Shown here piece after piece: positions 1 to 9,606 of a stretch of 64,000 nucleotides of DNA. The stretch covers positions 28,638,355 to 28,702,354 of the forward strand of contig CM059571.1 in the NCBI GenBank assembly GCA_030386875.1, read 5' to 3'. Origin of the DNA: Morinoia aosen (taxonomy: Eukaryota; Arthropoda; Malacostraca; Amphipoda; Talitridae). The translations under genes and the position numbers were made by a program. The first letter of the stretch is position 1. Each line of letters opens with the position of its first letter. The notes beneath the pieces were generated by a model, which worked only from the letters and a program-made list of their open reading frames with translations, was not told the origin of the DNA and did not search any database.

Positions 1-690
1 ACTACCTCTCCACACAACGTTTCCGCGTATACACTCGCTCTCTCACTCCCGGGAAATCAGCTTGCTTACTGCGCTTTCGCAATGCCCATGCTGCTAGCTC
101 TCGCCGCTCAACTTCCACTTCCCGGAATCAGCGCTTGCAATGCTTACCGCTTACTACTTCTTCCTACTCATTAATTTTATAATGATGATGTATAATCATT
201 AATTTGAGCGCATGCTTATTTAATTTGCAAGCAACATTATCGGCGTACACTTAACTTAATATTTTGGCGATGCGTAGCTCTCGTAGATCTTCTCGTTGCA
301 GATGACGGTGCGTAGATGCGTAGATCTCGTCGACAGACCAGGTTGTTGGTCTGGACCCCTCCCATCATCTTCTCCTTTGAGTAGCCCATTTGTAGATTTT
401 CGATTTTTTTCTCCCTCGAAGTGTTTCTTTCTCGAAGAGTTTCTTTCTCGAAGAGTTTCTTGGAAAGCACTTTGATTTTCTGCGCTGACGTCTTTTTTCC
501 CTTTCTCGATGCTCTGAAGTAATGTGATAACTATGCGACGTTACTCCAAACAGGGTGACACTCCTCACACTTAAGATCACGGATCAGCAGAACTGAAGAT
601 CAATTCTTGATATCTTTCTTCTTTAATGGGGCAATGTGGCAATGTGGATATCTTGAATGTGGCTCCCCATACTGTGGCCACCAGAAATGT
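1..690 (-). mobile_element. 5' leader of an LTR retroelement (partial, runs off left edge)
   Basis: Read on the minus strand, this stretch follows directly after a probable LTR end and begins with TGGTGGCCACAGTATGGGG, a layout resembling the primer-binding start of many Ty3/Gypsy elements. It contains a short tandem array (three units of about 17 bp built on AAGAAACTCTTCGAG, 416-465) and no domain that I recognise. The body of the element would lie left of the window. Family assignment is inference; no pol sequence is visible. Confidence 0.35.
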
Positions 691-1037
691 TCCGGCCCTT
701 TTTAGTATCAGGTCGTAACTAAACGCGAATGAGGTTCGGGAGTGAATCAGATGCAGCAACGTGGTTATCCTTTTATTATTACTTCAGAATTGACACAGGC
801 TTCGTAATTGGTAGAGAGTCTTTAGATCGGAAGGTTACTCTCGTTACTTTATAGCTCATCAGTGATCTCTACAGATGCTTTCTCGACAGCCGAGCTCCGC
901 TACTGACAGCGACGCTTTTGTTTGTAAACTCGACCTCTACGGCAGACCACCGCTAATGAACCACGATGTCTCTCGCCGATCCTATTTATATGCCTGGCGG
1001 GCGCACACCCTGTCAATCGTATGTTTTTCATGCACAG
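691..1037 (-). repeat. probable LTR of the left-edge retroelement
   Basis: On the minus strand this segment has the parts of an LTR in order: a TATA box (TATAAATAGG near 984-993), a polyadenylation signal (AATAAAAGG near 770-778) and an end in CGGAACA just before the leader. The outer boundary (near 1037, TGTGCATG on the minus strand) is a guess because the partner LTR lies outside the window. It could instead be a solo LTR. Confidence 0.35.
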
Positions 1038-1730
1038 GTTGTTAGGAATTTCTCTGTGCGTAGATTCCCCTTCCCCTTCATTCCATTTAAAACAGTACCT
1101 TCTTCTTGCATTCTTTTATGGAACCCTATTTTAGTTTAGGAGGCTCAGACTAACTTGTATCAGAATTTATAGGTCACATATTTTACGTGCTAAGGAAAAA
1201 GTAAAATGTATGGTGGACTGATGAAGCTAAGAAGTTGGTGAAAATTCATGGTCACCTGAGGTCAGGAAATAATTCGTATCCTTTTCATACATTATATAAC
1301 CGAGTAAAGTAACAATATTTTGAATTTAATAGTTAATTTCGATTACACAATGGCAAATCAATTTGAATAAAATAATTCGTAAATTGTTAAGAGATTTTTA
1401 AATTTGTTTCTTTGTTTCAATGTAAAAACAAACAGATGGTTGATTTTTAAAGTTGCACTGCGTGGCTTTTTAAAACCAACCCTAGTTACATTGCTACGCA
1501 TTTGAGGAAGAACCTTTAATAAATGGATACCTGATGAAGCCACTGCGCAATAAAAATTGTCAAATGTACGCTTGAATTTCTCAATGAAAATCCCTTGCCC
1601 ATTTGTTTCAGCAGAGCACAAGCTCAGTGGTCGCAACATTAGTTCCGACAAACCGTGGCAGTTCAACTCTCGTCCCAATCTGCATCGGAGACTCGTTCGA
1701 CTTCGCAAGTGATAGCCAAATAATCCTACG
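1038..1730. other. no gene seen
   Basis: AT-rich sequence with only short, low-complexity reading frames. I see no domain, repeat or regulatory element that I can support. Confidence 0.5.
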
Positions 1731-1863
1731 CACGGTTGTCAGAAAGTTTTCGTGAATAGTAACAAATTCCCATCGCAAAAGGTAACAAATTGAATAAAAA
1801 AGTAACAAAACCTGAAAATCGTCAAAAAATAATTTAATATTGAAGGAAGTGTTTCCTAACCTT

Positions 1864-3029
1864 TTAAAAAGTAGCTCCTTCTTCAGCACTGCTGTATAAG
1901 TCCTCTTGCGTCATTAATCTCAGTAATTCTTGAGAGGGCTGCCATTTCATGCAGTTAGTGCCACTAAGTAAACTTTTGGAGTACAGAAGTGCGTTTAAAG
2001 TTTCTGTTTTTAGGAAAGACCTGTTACGTTTAATATTATATAAAAGTGAAAATATTCTTTCGGCACAGGCTAAGGAATGAGGCAACGCAAGTAGGCTCAT
2101 CATTAACTTTGATAATAGTGGATATCAAAGTCCAACACCGCACTTTTCTTTTGAAACAGTGGACCAGAAGTTTTCAGGTTACTTGTCAGTTATACGGTTC
2201 GTGTCCTCCAGTGTGAGCTCTCACTACTCGGTATTCAATGTTTCGGACTCTCCTTCAGAAATGATGTTAGGTAATTTTAGGGCAAGAGGAATGATGGAGG
2301 CAGGTTTTCCCACATTAAACGTTGGCGGGGTCCATAGCCTCAAGTAATTACAACTTTTTAAGCATTTTATTCGAGAGAAAACGGCTAAACATTTCTTTCA
2401 TTAATCGAACACATAAATTCAAGATGTTCGCTCGAAATTATTTCAGGTCCTTGTCAGAATTTTTTTTAGAATTTTCGAAATAAACCGCTTCTACTTTGGC
2501 CCCATGGTAATTTTTCTCAATTGGAATGTAGACTGAAAGATCATTAACAGCAATTTCTGCTAGATCCTTATTTTTAATTATTTTTCGTTTCACAAAGTAA
2601 CTCAGGAAAGTTTTTACAGAAATATTTATAGAACTCTTTAGTTTGTGCAGTCGAAAGGTCTCAGTTTGAAATTCTAGGTTAATCTAGGTTACTGACATTG
2701 GGTAATATGAAGGCCAAGAATGAATTTTACATCTTATTTTGTGGGTTCCGCAATTATTGTTCTAATATTGCTGCAGCAGACTTGACATTATTCTTCTAAT
2801 GCTGCTGATGTGAGGAATAAAGTGAGAGCTGCTCACTGATCCAGGATTCATTTTACGACTTGCTCGAGAGACAGCCATCTAGGGCAACTTAAATGAAAGA
2901 TTTTTCTTGGGTCGGTGTCTGTAAACTTTTTAAATTCTTTATACTCATTGAGACGTTTGGGAATATTTGCTATGTATGAGTAAATACTTCGAGCTAAATC
3001 TTCCAACTCGTTCGGGAGTTCTAAGCAAG
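1864..3029 (-). pseudogene. hAT transposase, C-terminal half (pseudogene)
   Basis: This resumes where the N-terminal half stops: CLELPNELEDLARSIYSYI, then NIPKRLNEYKEFKKF and LSCPRWLSLEQVVK (3025-2848), the conserved RWLS block of hAT transposases. The middle (2847-2104) is recognisable in shifting frames, for example PIEKNYHGAKVEAVYFEN and LEAMDPANV, with several stops. The last 80 codons (2103-1864) hold LALPHSLACAERIFSLLYNI and KTETLNALLYSKSLL, the C-terminal dimerisation domain, and end at TAA 1864-1866. The order matches family members exactly, so one gene was cut in two by the 3030-8314 insertion. Confidence 0.82.
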
Positions 3030-4584
3030 TGTGAGAAAATACTACTCTCATAAGATTTTTCGGGAATTTTTGGGAAATACTCTCGTACTACTCTCATAAG
3101 ATTTTTTGGGAATTTTTGGGAAATACTCTCGTACTACTCTCATAAGATTTTTTGGGAATTTTTGGGAAATACTCTCGTAAAACATTTTTTTGGGGAATTT
3201 TTGAGAAATACTCTCTCGTAAAATATTTTGTTTGGGGAAACAGGCTTGCAAAATGTTCTTTGGGAAAATACTTCACTTTATGGTTCAAAGATGCTGTGCT
3301 TTATGTAGTGAGAGATGTTACAGCAAGGATTGGAATTTGACGGTTAGGCCGCCAAGCGGGGCTGCTTCGAGGGGGAAAAAGGGGAGACGTAGCAGAGAAC
3401 CTATTGTGCTGCACCAATGAACGCTTGCCTAGTGATCACGCGAGAAGGTGTGTCTGAGCACACACCAATGGGAGACCCAGACGTCAGAACAAACAAGAAT
3501 CCCGCCAATCAGGATGCAGATACGGCCTCTGTAGATGTGATGCTTCGAGATCAATCTCGAAGCAAGGAAGCGAAACGCTTATAAGGAGGGGAGATGAAGC
3601 CTAAAGGAGGATTTTTTGAACGCACGAGAGAGCACTACGCACGAGGGCTGAGGGTGCATTACGCAGCAGGTCGGCAATCGCCGGCTTGCTTTCTACCAAA
3701 CTGCAATTTGAAAGTTAATAAGTCGAAGTGCAAGAAACAACGTTGGACGTCGGCAACCGGTGAACACCGTCTCACAAAAGAAACCTGATCGAAGTAAACC
3801 AGCCTCGCATCGGTGATCGTCATGTGTAAGCACGTCGGAGATTCAACCGAGAGCATTCAAGTATCTTTGCATCGGGGACGAACTCACAGGCAACTTCAGT
3901 GTCAAGATTTGGAGCCACGCAATTGTTAACATTGCGAGTATCAACAGTCAAGTTCGTTCACCAACAAGGAGAAGATCAACGCACAAAATTGCAGTGAATT
4001 GGCGCACAACGAAACTCTTAAGTAATTCCCGGCACCAGAACTTCAGCGTCAAGGTGGAGCGGGGAAGGCACCGCGGCAGCGCGTCAGCGAGAGAGCAGTC
4101 CAGAACAGAGATAGTCTCAGCAATGACGACGAAAATCAGCAGTGAGCGACAGCACATCGGCAGTGAAGGTCTATCAGTGAATCCCTTATTATCAGAAATG
4201 GCGAGTGTTTATGGTGTGAGAGCTCTGTTAGGTGGTGATAAAAGTTCAATTTCAGATGTAGAAGAGCATGATATGTTATTCTCGCTAATATTGTGTTTAT
4301 GTTGCTGTGGAACCTGCGGTTTGTGGATGCGTAATTTGTTGTCTACGATGGCGTATTGGTAACTTGAATTCTCGGTAAGCATCACATTTATATCGTATCA
4401 CGTTTAGAGTCTTATAACGGTAGAATGTGTGTGCCTTTCATTAATGCAGTTGTGCCCTTTCAAATTATTTCGTTTCAATGCCTTGTGTGATTTATCCACG
4501 TGTTTCCCCCAAATAAATTAATGTAAATCTTCAATCCTTTTATTCTCCATGTCTGGTATGCAGGTGTACGCAAGCATGATGGAT
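3030..4584 (+). repeat. left terminal direct repeat of the 3030-8314 element
   Basis: Nearly identical to 6565-8230. It contains a TATA-like TATAAGGAGG box near 3580 and a GC-richer middle, compatible with an LTR promoter. It has three full copies of a 46-bp tandem unit where the right repeat has two. The outermost stretch of the right repeat (about 84 bp) has no counterpart here. Confidence 0.7.
3040..3240 (+). repeat. 46-bp tandem array
   Basis: Three near-perfect 46-bp units (starting 3040, 3086 and 3132; TACTACTCTCATAAGATTTT...) are followed by two shorter degenerate units. The right terminal repeat has the same array with two full units (6575-6666). Copy-number change within such an array is the usual way recently duplicated repeats come to differ in length. 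Confidence 0.85.
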
Positions 4585-6564
4585 GTTGTGAGAACATGGA
4601 AAGAATGTATATTAAATGGTATCAGTAGCATTGAAGTAAATGCGTTTAAATTGATGGACGACGAAGAAAATGATATCATTGAATAACAATTGTGCAACTC
4701 AAAGTCTGAGACTTAGGTGAAGATCATGTCATTTTTGTGCATTTTTTTCTGTGTGTGTTATCAGGATGTTAGATCATCAGAACGGCTGTTCTCAGCAAAA
4801 GTATGATGTAAAGTCTGACAGAGTGATGACACACTGTGTATTCATTTTTACATTAAGTGCGTTAGGGATGTCAGCCTAACTGGTCAATTTCCCGATTTTT
4901 GCGCACAATATTTGTGTGAATGTTTATATAATCTTGTGGCAAGGTGGAATCATTTAAAATGTGCTGCACTGGCTCTGGGGCTGAGAATCGGAAGAAATTT
5001 TATGTCATGTCTGTTTTTTTGCATTTTGTGTCAGTGTTATCACAATGTCAGATCGTCTGAAGAGCCTTTCGGCATAGTAAGGCGTAAAGTTTGACGGGTT
5101 GTTAACACTACATGTGTCTATTTCTGCATTTGTTGTGTGTGTCGGTGTTGTTAAAATGTCGGATCGTTAGAAAAGCCTTCGCGGCAGAGTATGACGTAAA
5201 GTTCGATGTGTTACCAATACCCAATTTATATGTGTTTTTTTTTTTGGGGACGTATTCGGGATTTCGGCCTACCTGGCGAATCTCCTGCTAGTTCGTACGT
5301 CATGTGCAAGAATGTTTTATTTAATTCGAAATATTTAGGTGATTTGACTGATTAGTGACACCGTCGAACGGATTTCGGCTTTGTCTAGAGTTGGTTGAGG
5401 ATACCGGAAATTAAATATTTTATGTATGTATGTGGGAATTCTTCGCGTAGCTCACGTCCGCCTCACTCAAGGCAGATTTGAAGGAAACCGAGGAACAATT
5501 CTTACGTTGATCGACCATGTAATGCGCTGTCTCTCGAGTACAATGGACCAGGTTAGACAATTTAACGCGTATTTACGGAAGGAGATCCTTAGCAATATAA
5601 CGCGCACCTCAGGGGTTTACGTTATGCTAGTCGACGAGCAGACTGAGAACCAAAACCTGAAGGTTTTCGCAAATAAATATGCTTCATTATCTACAATCAT
5701 GATGAAAGAGCTGATGAGCTCCTACGTGGGAGTCCAACGCGCTTTGACGCAGTAATCTACAGGATTTGTCCGCGAATTGACGCAACGAGGATCTACGGAA
5801 TTTTCCACGAGTTCACGTGACGCCAAGGATGAATTTTTTTGGAAAAAACTTCAGTAACTTTGATTCTCAGCAGGGGGCCCTCTCCAGGATCAGTAGCAAG
5901 CCGAAGAGGAGCAGCAAGTCACAGGAACAACAACCACAAGCTGTAGCTAGGCGCACAGGAGGAGCAACAGCAAGTTTTTGTTGCAAGAAATACGTCTACT
6001 CTGAATCACAGGATGAAATGATAATTATGAGGAAGAAAACTTGAGGTTGGAAAATTACCTCCATTATGAGATTTTGTTTTTAGGTGGATTGCAATCGAGA
6101 AAGCTGAAAGGATGTCTCTGCTTGTACAAAAGTCGCCTATTTTCGATCTCTAATTTGTATGTTTATCTATGTTGATGAATTTGCCGAGAGCAAGTTGAGA
6201 ATAATAAGATGTCGTGTGTGTTTTATTTTATGCGTTGAAGTGTCCGATTTATGCGTTATCTTTGATGTGTTCTTTTCTCCTTGCGTTCTATAATAATGTG
6301 TATAAGAAATGTGCGTTTCAAGTAATAGGTGTGTGTCAGGTATTATTGAACTTTTCATAAATGCGTCAACATCGGCGTAAATCATGAGGTGATATGTAGG
6401 GATATTTTGATGTCGGGAAGAGCGAGGGGATTGAATAAGGGGGGGCGAATATTTTCTAAATTTTTAACGTAAGGGGTAAGTCACGGTTATAATTGAAATT
6501 AACGGATGAAAATTTGCACCAACTTTGCAAGTTGGCACAAATTTTTCTGGGGCGAAGCGGGTAT
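4585..6564 (+). other. internal region of the 3030-8314 element
   Basis: About 2 kb between the terminal repeats. It holds three diverged copies of a block with the pattern TCAGATCGTCTGAAGAGCC...GTAAAGTTTGA (near 4765, 5040 and 5150), so it grew partly by internal duplication. The only reading frame of any length is 5426-5755, described separately. No gag, protease, RT or integrase motif was found. Confidence 0.6.
5426..5755 (+). CDS. unrecognised 109-codon reading frame in the element's middle
   Basis: I do not recognise this product. It reads with balanced, protein-like composition: a helical, polar middle (STMDQVRQFNAYLRKEILSN) and a more hydrophobic stretch (VYVMLVDEQTENQNL). It has no transmembrane segment, zinc knuckle or catalytic motif. 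Its position between the terminal repeats would suit a remnant of a gag-like gene, but nothing in the residues proves this. It may be a chance frame; its length is only modestly above expectation for the local base composition. Confidence 0.25.
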   Translation: MYVGILRVAHVRLTQGRFEGNRGTILTLIDHVMRCLSSTMDQVRQFNAYLRKEILSNITRTSGVYVMLVDEQTENQNLKVFANKYASLSTIMMKELMSSYVGVQRALTQ

Positions 6565-8314
6565 TGTGAGGAAATACTACTCTCATAAGATTTTTTGGGA
6601 ATTTTTGGGAAATACTCTCGTACTACTCTCATAAGATTTTTTGGGAATTTTTGGGAAATACTCTCGTAAAACATTTTTTTGGGGAATTTTTGAGAAATAC
6701 TCTCTCGTAAAATATTTTGTTTGGGGAAACAGGCTTGCAAAATGTTCTTTGGGAAAATACTTCACTTTATGGTTCAAAGATGCTGTGCTTTATGTAGTGA
6801 GAGATGTTACAGCAAGGATTGGAATTTGACGGTTAGGCCGCCAAGCGGGGCTGCTTCGAGGGGGAAAAAGGGGAGACGTAGCAGAGAACCTATTGTGCTG
6901 CACCAATGAACGCTTGCCTAGTGATCACGCGAGAAGGTGTGTCTGAGCACACACCAATGGGAGACCCAGACGTCAGAACAAACAAGAATCCCGCCAATCA
7001 GGATGCAGATACGGCCTCTGTAGATGGGATGCTTCGAGATCAATCTCGAAGCAAGGAAGCGAAACGCTTATAAGGAGGGGAGATGAAGCCTAAAGGAGGA
7101 TTTTTTGAACGCACGTGAGAGCACTACGCACGAGGGCTGAGGGTGCATTACGCAGCAGGTCGGCAATCGCCGGCTTGCCTTCTACCAAACTGCAATTTGA
7201 AAGTTAATAAGTCGAAGTGCAAGAAACAACGTTGGACGTCGGCAACCGGTGAACACCGTCTCACAAAAGAAACCTGATCGAAGTAAACCAGCCTCGCATC
7301 GGTGATCGTCATGTGTAAGCACGTCGGAGATTCAACCGAGAGCATTCAAGTATCTTTGCATCGGGGACGAACTCACAGGCAACTTCAGCGTCAAGATTTG
7401 GAGCCACGCAATTGTTAACGTTGCGAGTATCAACAGTCAAGTTCGTTCACCAACAAGGAGAAGATCAACGCACAAAATTGTAGTGAATTGGCGCACAACG
7501 AAACTCTTAATTAAGTAATTCCCGGCACCAGAACTTCAGCGTCAAGGTGGAGCGGGGAAGGCACCGCGGCAGCGCGTCAGCGAGAGAGCAGTCCAGAACA
7601 GAGATAGTCTCAGCAATGACGACGAAAATCAGCAGTGAGCGACAGCACATCGGCAGTGAAGGTCTATCAGTGAATCCCTTATTATCAGAAATGGCGAGTG
7701 TTTATGGTGTGAGAGCACTGTTAGGTGGTGATAAAAGTTCAATTTCAGATGTAGAAGAGCACCCAGAAAAGTGCTTTTCAAAGTGTCGCGCAAATCATCT
7801 AAATTATAGGCAATCGGTTTCCTGTGTTTATTTAGTCGAGGATTGAATTCACGTTGTGAAAAGTGCGGCGCTTCATATAATTCGACACCTTGTTGCAGCT
7901 CCAGGTTGAAACGTGATATGTTATTCTCGCTAATATTGTGTTTATGTTGCTGTGGAACCTGCGGTTTGTGGATGCGTAATTTGTTGTCTACGATGGAGTA
8001 TTGGTAACTTGAATTCTCGGTAAGCATCACATTTATATCGTGTCACGTTTAGAGTCTTATAACGGTAGAATATGTGTGCCTTTCATTAATGCAGTTGTGC
8101 CCTTTCAAATTATTTCGTTTCAATGCCTTGTGTGATTTATCCACGTGTTTCCCCCAAATAATTTCATGTAAATCTTCAATCCTTTTATCCTCCATGTCTG
8201 GTATGCAGGTGTACGCAAGCATGATGGATAATATTTCAAATTTTGCGGGGGTTGAGAGCCCCTCAGCGTATGGAAAGGGGGTCCTAAACCCACCCCTTTC
8301 TCCGTATCGCAACA
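6565..8314 (+). repeat. right terminal direct repeat of the 3030-8314 element
   Basis: This matches 3030-4584 from its TGTGAG start. It includes a roughly 155-bp segment (about 7761-7916) with no counterpart in the left repeat, and an extra terminal 84 bp (8231-8314) containing a GC-rich stem (TATGGAAAGGGGG / CCCCTTTCTCCGTA). It ends in GCAACA against the CAAG target duplication. Confidence 0.7.
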
Positions 8315-8318
8315 CAAG

Positions 8319-9218
8319 CCTTGGAAGCGCACAGGTGCATTGAATGGCATACGCAACCTTGAGAATATAATACTGGGACATTTTCTTTCAGCAAATTAAT
8401 GTTGAACACCGTTTTTTCGGCCCATCATGACACTTGCGTTATCGCTTGCAAACCCAATAAGATTATCAAAGAAAATGCCGTGTTTTTCAGAAAAGGTAGT
8501 CGAAGAATCAAAAATTCCTTTAGCGTTACAATCCATTACCTCAGTTAAAGCCAAAAATTTATCCACAGTTTTTTGCACATCAAGATCGTAATATCTGGCA
8601 ACCACAACAAGTGTTTTAGAAGTCGAAACATCAGCGGTTTCATCAATAAATAAGGAAATTTTGTCGAGTTTTTTTTAAATTTTCGTCATTTTTGCAATAA
8701 GTTCGTTTAAATAATGCTTACCAATGACAACGCGAAACCCACCGGTGCCTTTCGTTCGGCCGCAATTGATGCCTCCACTGATTGAGGAATCTTCACAAAC
8801 ATTAGCAACCAACCCTGGTAAGTGGTCCAAAATAGAGATAGGTAAGTTGTGTTCTGCGATGAAGACACTAAATTTTAGTTCAGCTGCAGCAACTTTGTTT
8901 GAGCGAAGCGATGACGTACTGGGTCGCGCGAAGTCAGTCACCTTTGAGCACTTGTTAACACTACGTTCATTTTTTTGTGCTTTTCTGTATTTCCATGTCT
9001 TTCAATCTGTGGTTTTCCACCTGCTAATTCGCAATTGCAAAACTTGCAAAATGCTTTATTTCATCTCCTTAACTAACTTGAATCCAAGCTGAAAATCTTT
9101 CATCGTCAAGCCATTCTTTTCTGAGATTTCGTTTGTAAACGTTAGCTAGTTTATATTTTTTCTTTTCGGGTGTTTTGTTAATATAACTTTCCAAATTATC
9201 TCTTTTTACACTCATCAT
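8319..9218 (-). pseudogene. hAT transposase, N-terminal half (pseudogene)
   Basis: Reading leftward from an ATG at 9218, the start (MMSVKRDNLESYINKTPEKK) is typical of the N terminus of ZMYM6/GTF2I-like hAT transposases. It continues with a KEWLDDERFSAWIQV motif, then AELKFSVFIAEHNLPISILDH at 8860-8800 and KCGRTK-like residues. A block at 8605-8396 holds VARYYDLDVQKTVDKFLAL and GFASDNASVMMGRKNGVQ, the catalytic-core region of the family. After a frameshift near 8396 it continues as LLKENVPVLYSQGCVCHSMH and LCASKACV up to 8319, where the inserted element begins. In-frame stops follow the SAWIQVS segment (near 9070) and again at about 9030. The other half resumes at 3025. The identification by family motifs is firm; function is lost. 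Confidence 0.8.
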
Positions 9219-9606
9219 GGAACTATTGCTTTACAACTTGCAAAATTATAAAGATGAACCAATAAAATGTTATTATCTGAGTGGAAAGTACAAGCGAACT
9301 GAACTGCGGCACCACTTTCACAGACGCAACTCAACTCAATGAATCATTGCATCATTTGACAGTTACCGGCGAACGTAGCCGAACTCGATCATACGAGTTA
9401 TGAACGAGACAAGGCGCGGTTGAAACGACTCTTCAGTCAGCATGATTGTCAACGGAAACGGGACCCTCTTTAAAGAATTATTAGCTGAAATTTCTAAGAG
9501 TAACATTTTTCGAATTTTGTCGAAGTCGTAACAAAAGTAACAACATTAGGGTCTGATGGCAAAAAGTAACACTTTTGTTACGAACGTAACACTTCTGGCA
9601 ACCCTG

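Larger units (their letters stand above)
3030..8314 (+). mobile_element. young LTR-type non-autonomous element inserted in the hAT
   Basis: Because the hAT protein resumes exactly on either side, the boundaries of this insert are well fixed. It starts TGTGAG, ends GCAACA (TG...CA), and is flanked by CAAG at 3026-3029 and 8315-8318, a 4-bp target duplication. Long direct repeats lie at both ends (3030-4584 and 6565-8230 shared). A G-rich tract (GGGGCGAAGCGGG) precedes the second repeat, as a polypurine tract would. The roughly 2-kb middle carries no recognisable gag or pol, so it looks like a large-LTR, LARD-like derivative that depended on another element. The two repeats differ at only a handful of bases in the stretches I compared, suggesting a recent insertion. 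Fossil by coding content; family (Gypsy-like from the 4-bp duplication) is inference. Confidence 0.65.
1731..9606 (-). mobile_element. decayed hAT DNA transposon, split by a later insertion
   Basis: The element lies on the minus strand. Its outer ends match as imperfect terminal inverted repeats: CACGGTTGTCAGAA at the left and, read inward from the right, CAGGGTTGCCAGAA. Both are followed by GTAACA-rich subterminal sequence. Flanks ATCCTACG (1723-1730) and, shifted by about two bases, TTCCTTCG (9609-9616) could be a degraded 8-bp target duplication. Removing the 3030-8314 insertion leaves about 2.6 kb, a normal hAT length. The transposase is recognisable from zinc-finger region to dimerisation domain but carries several stops and frameshifts, so the element is inactive and older than its insert. 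Confidence 0.8.
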
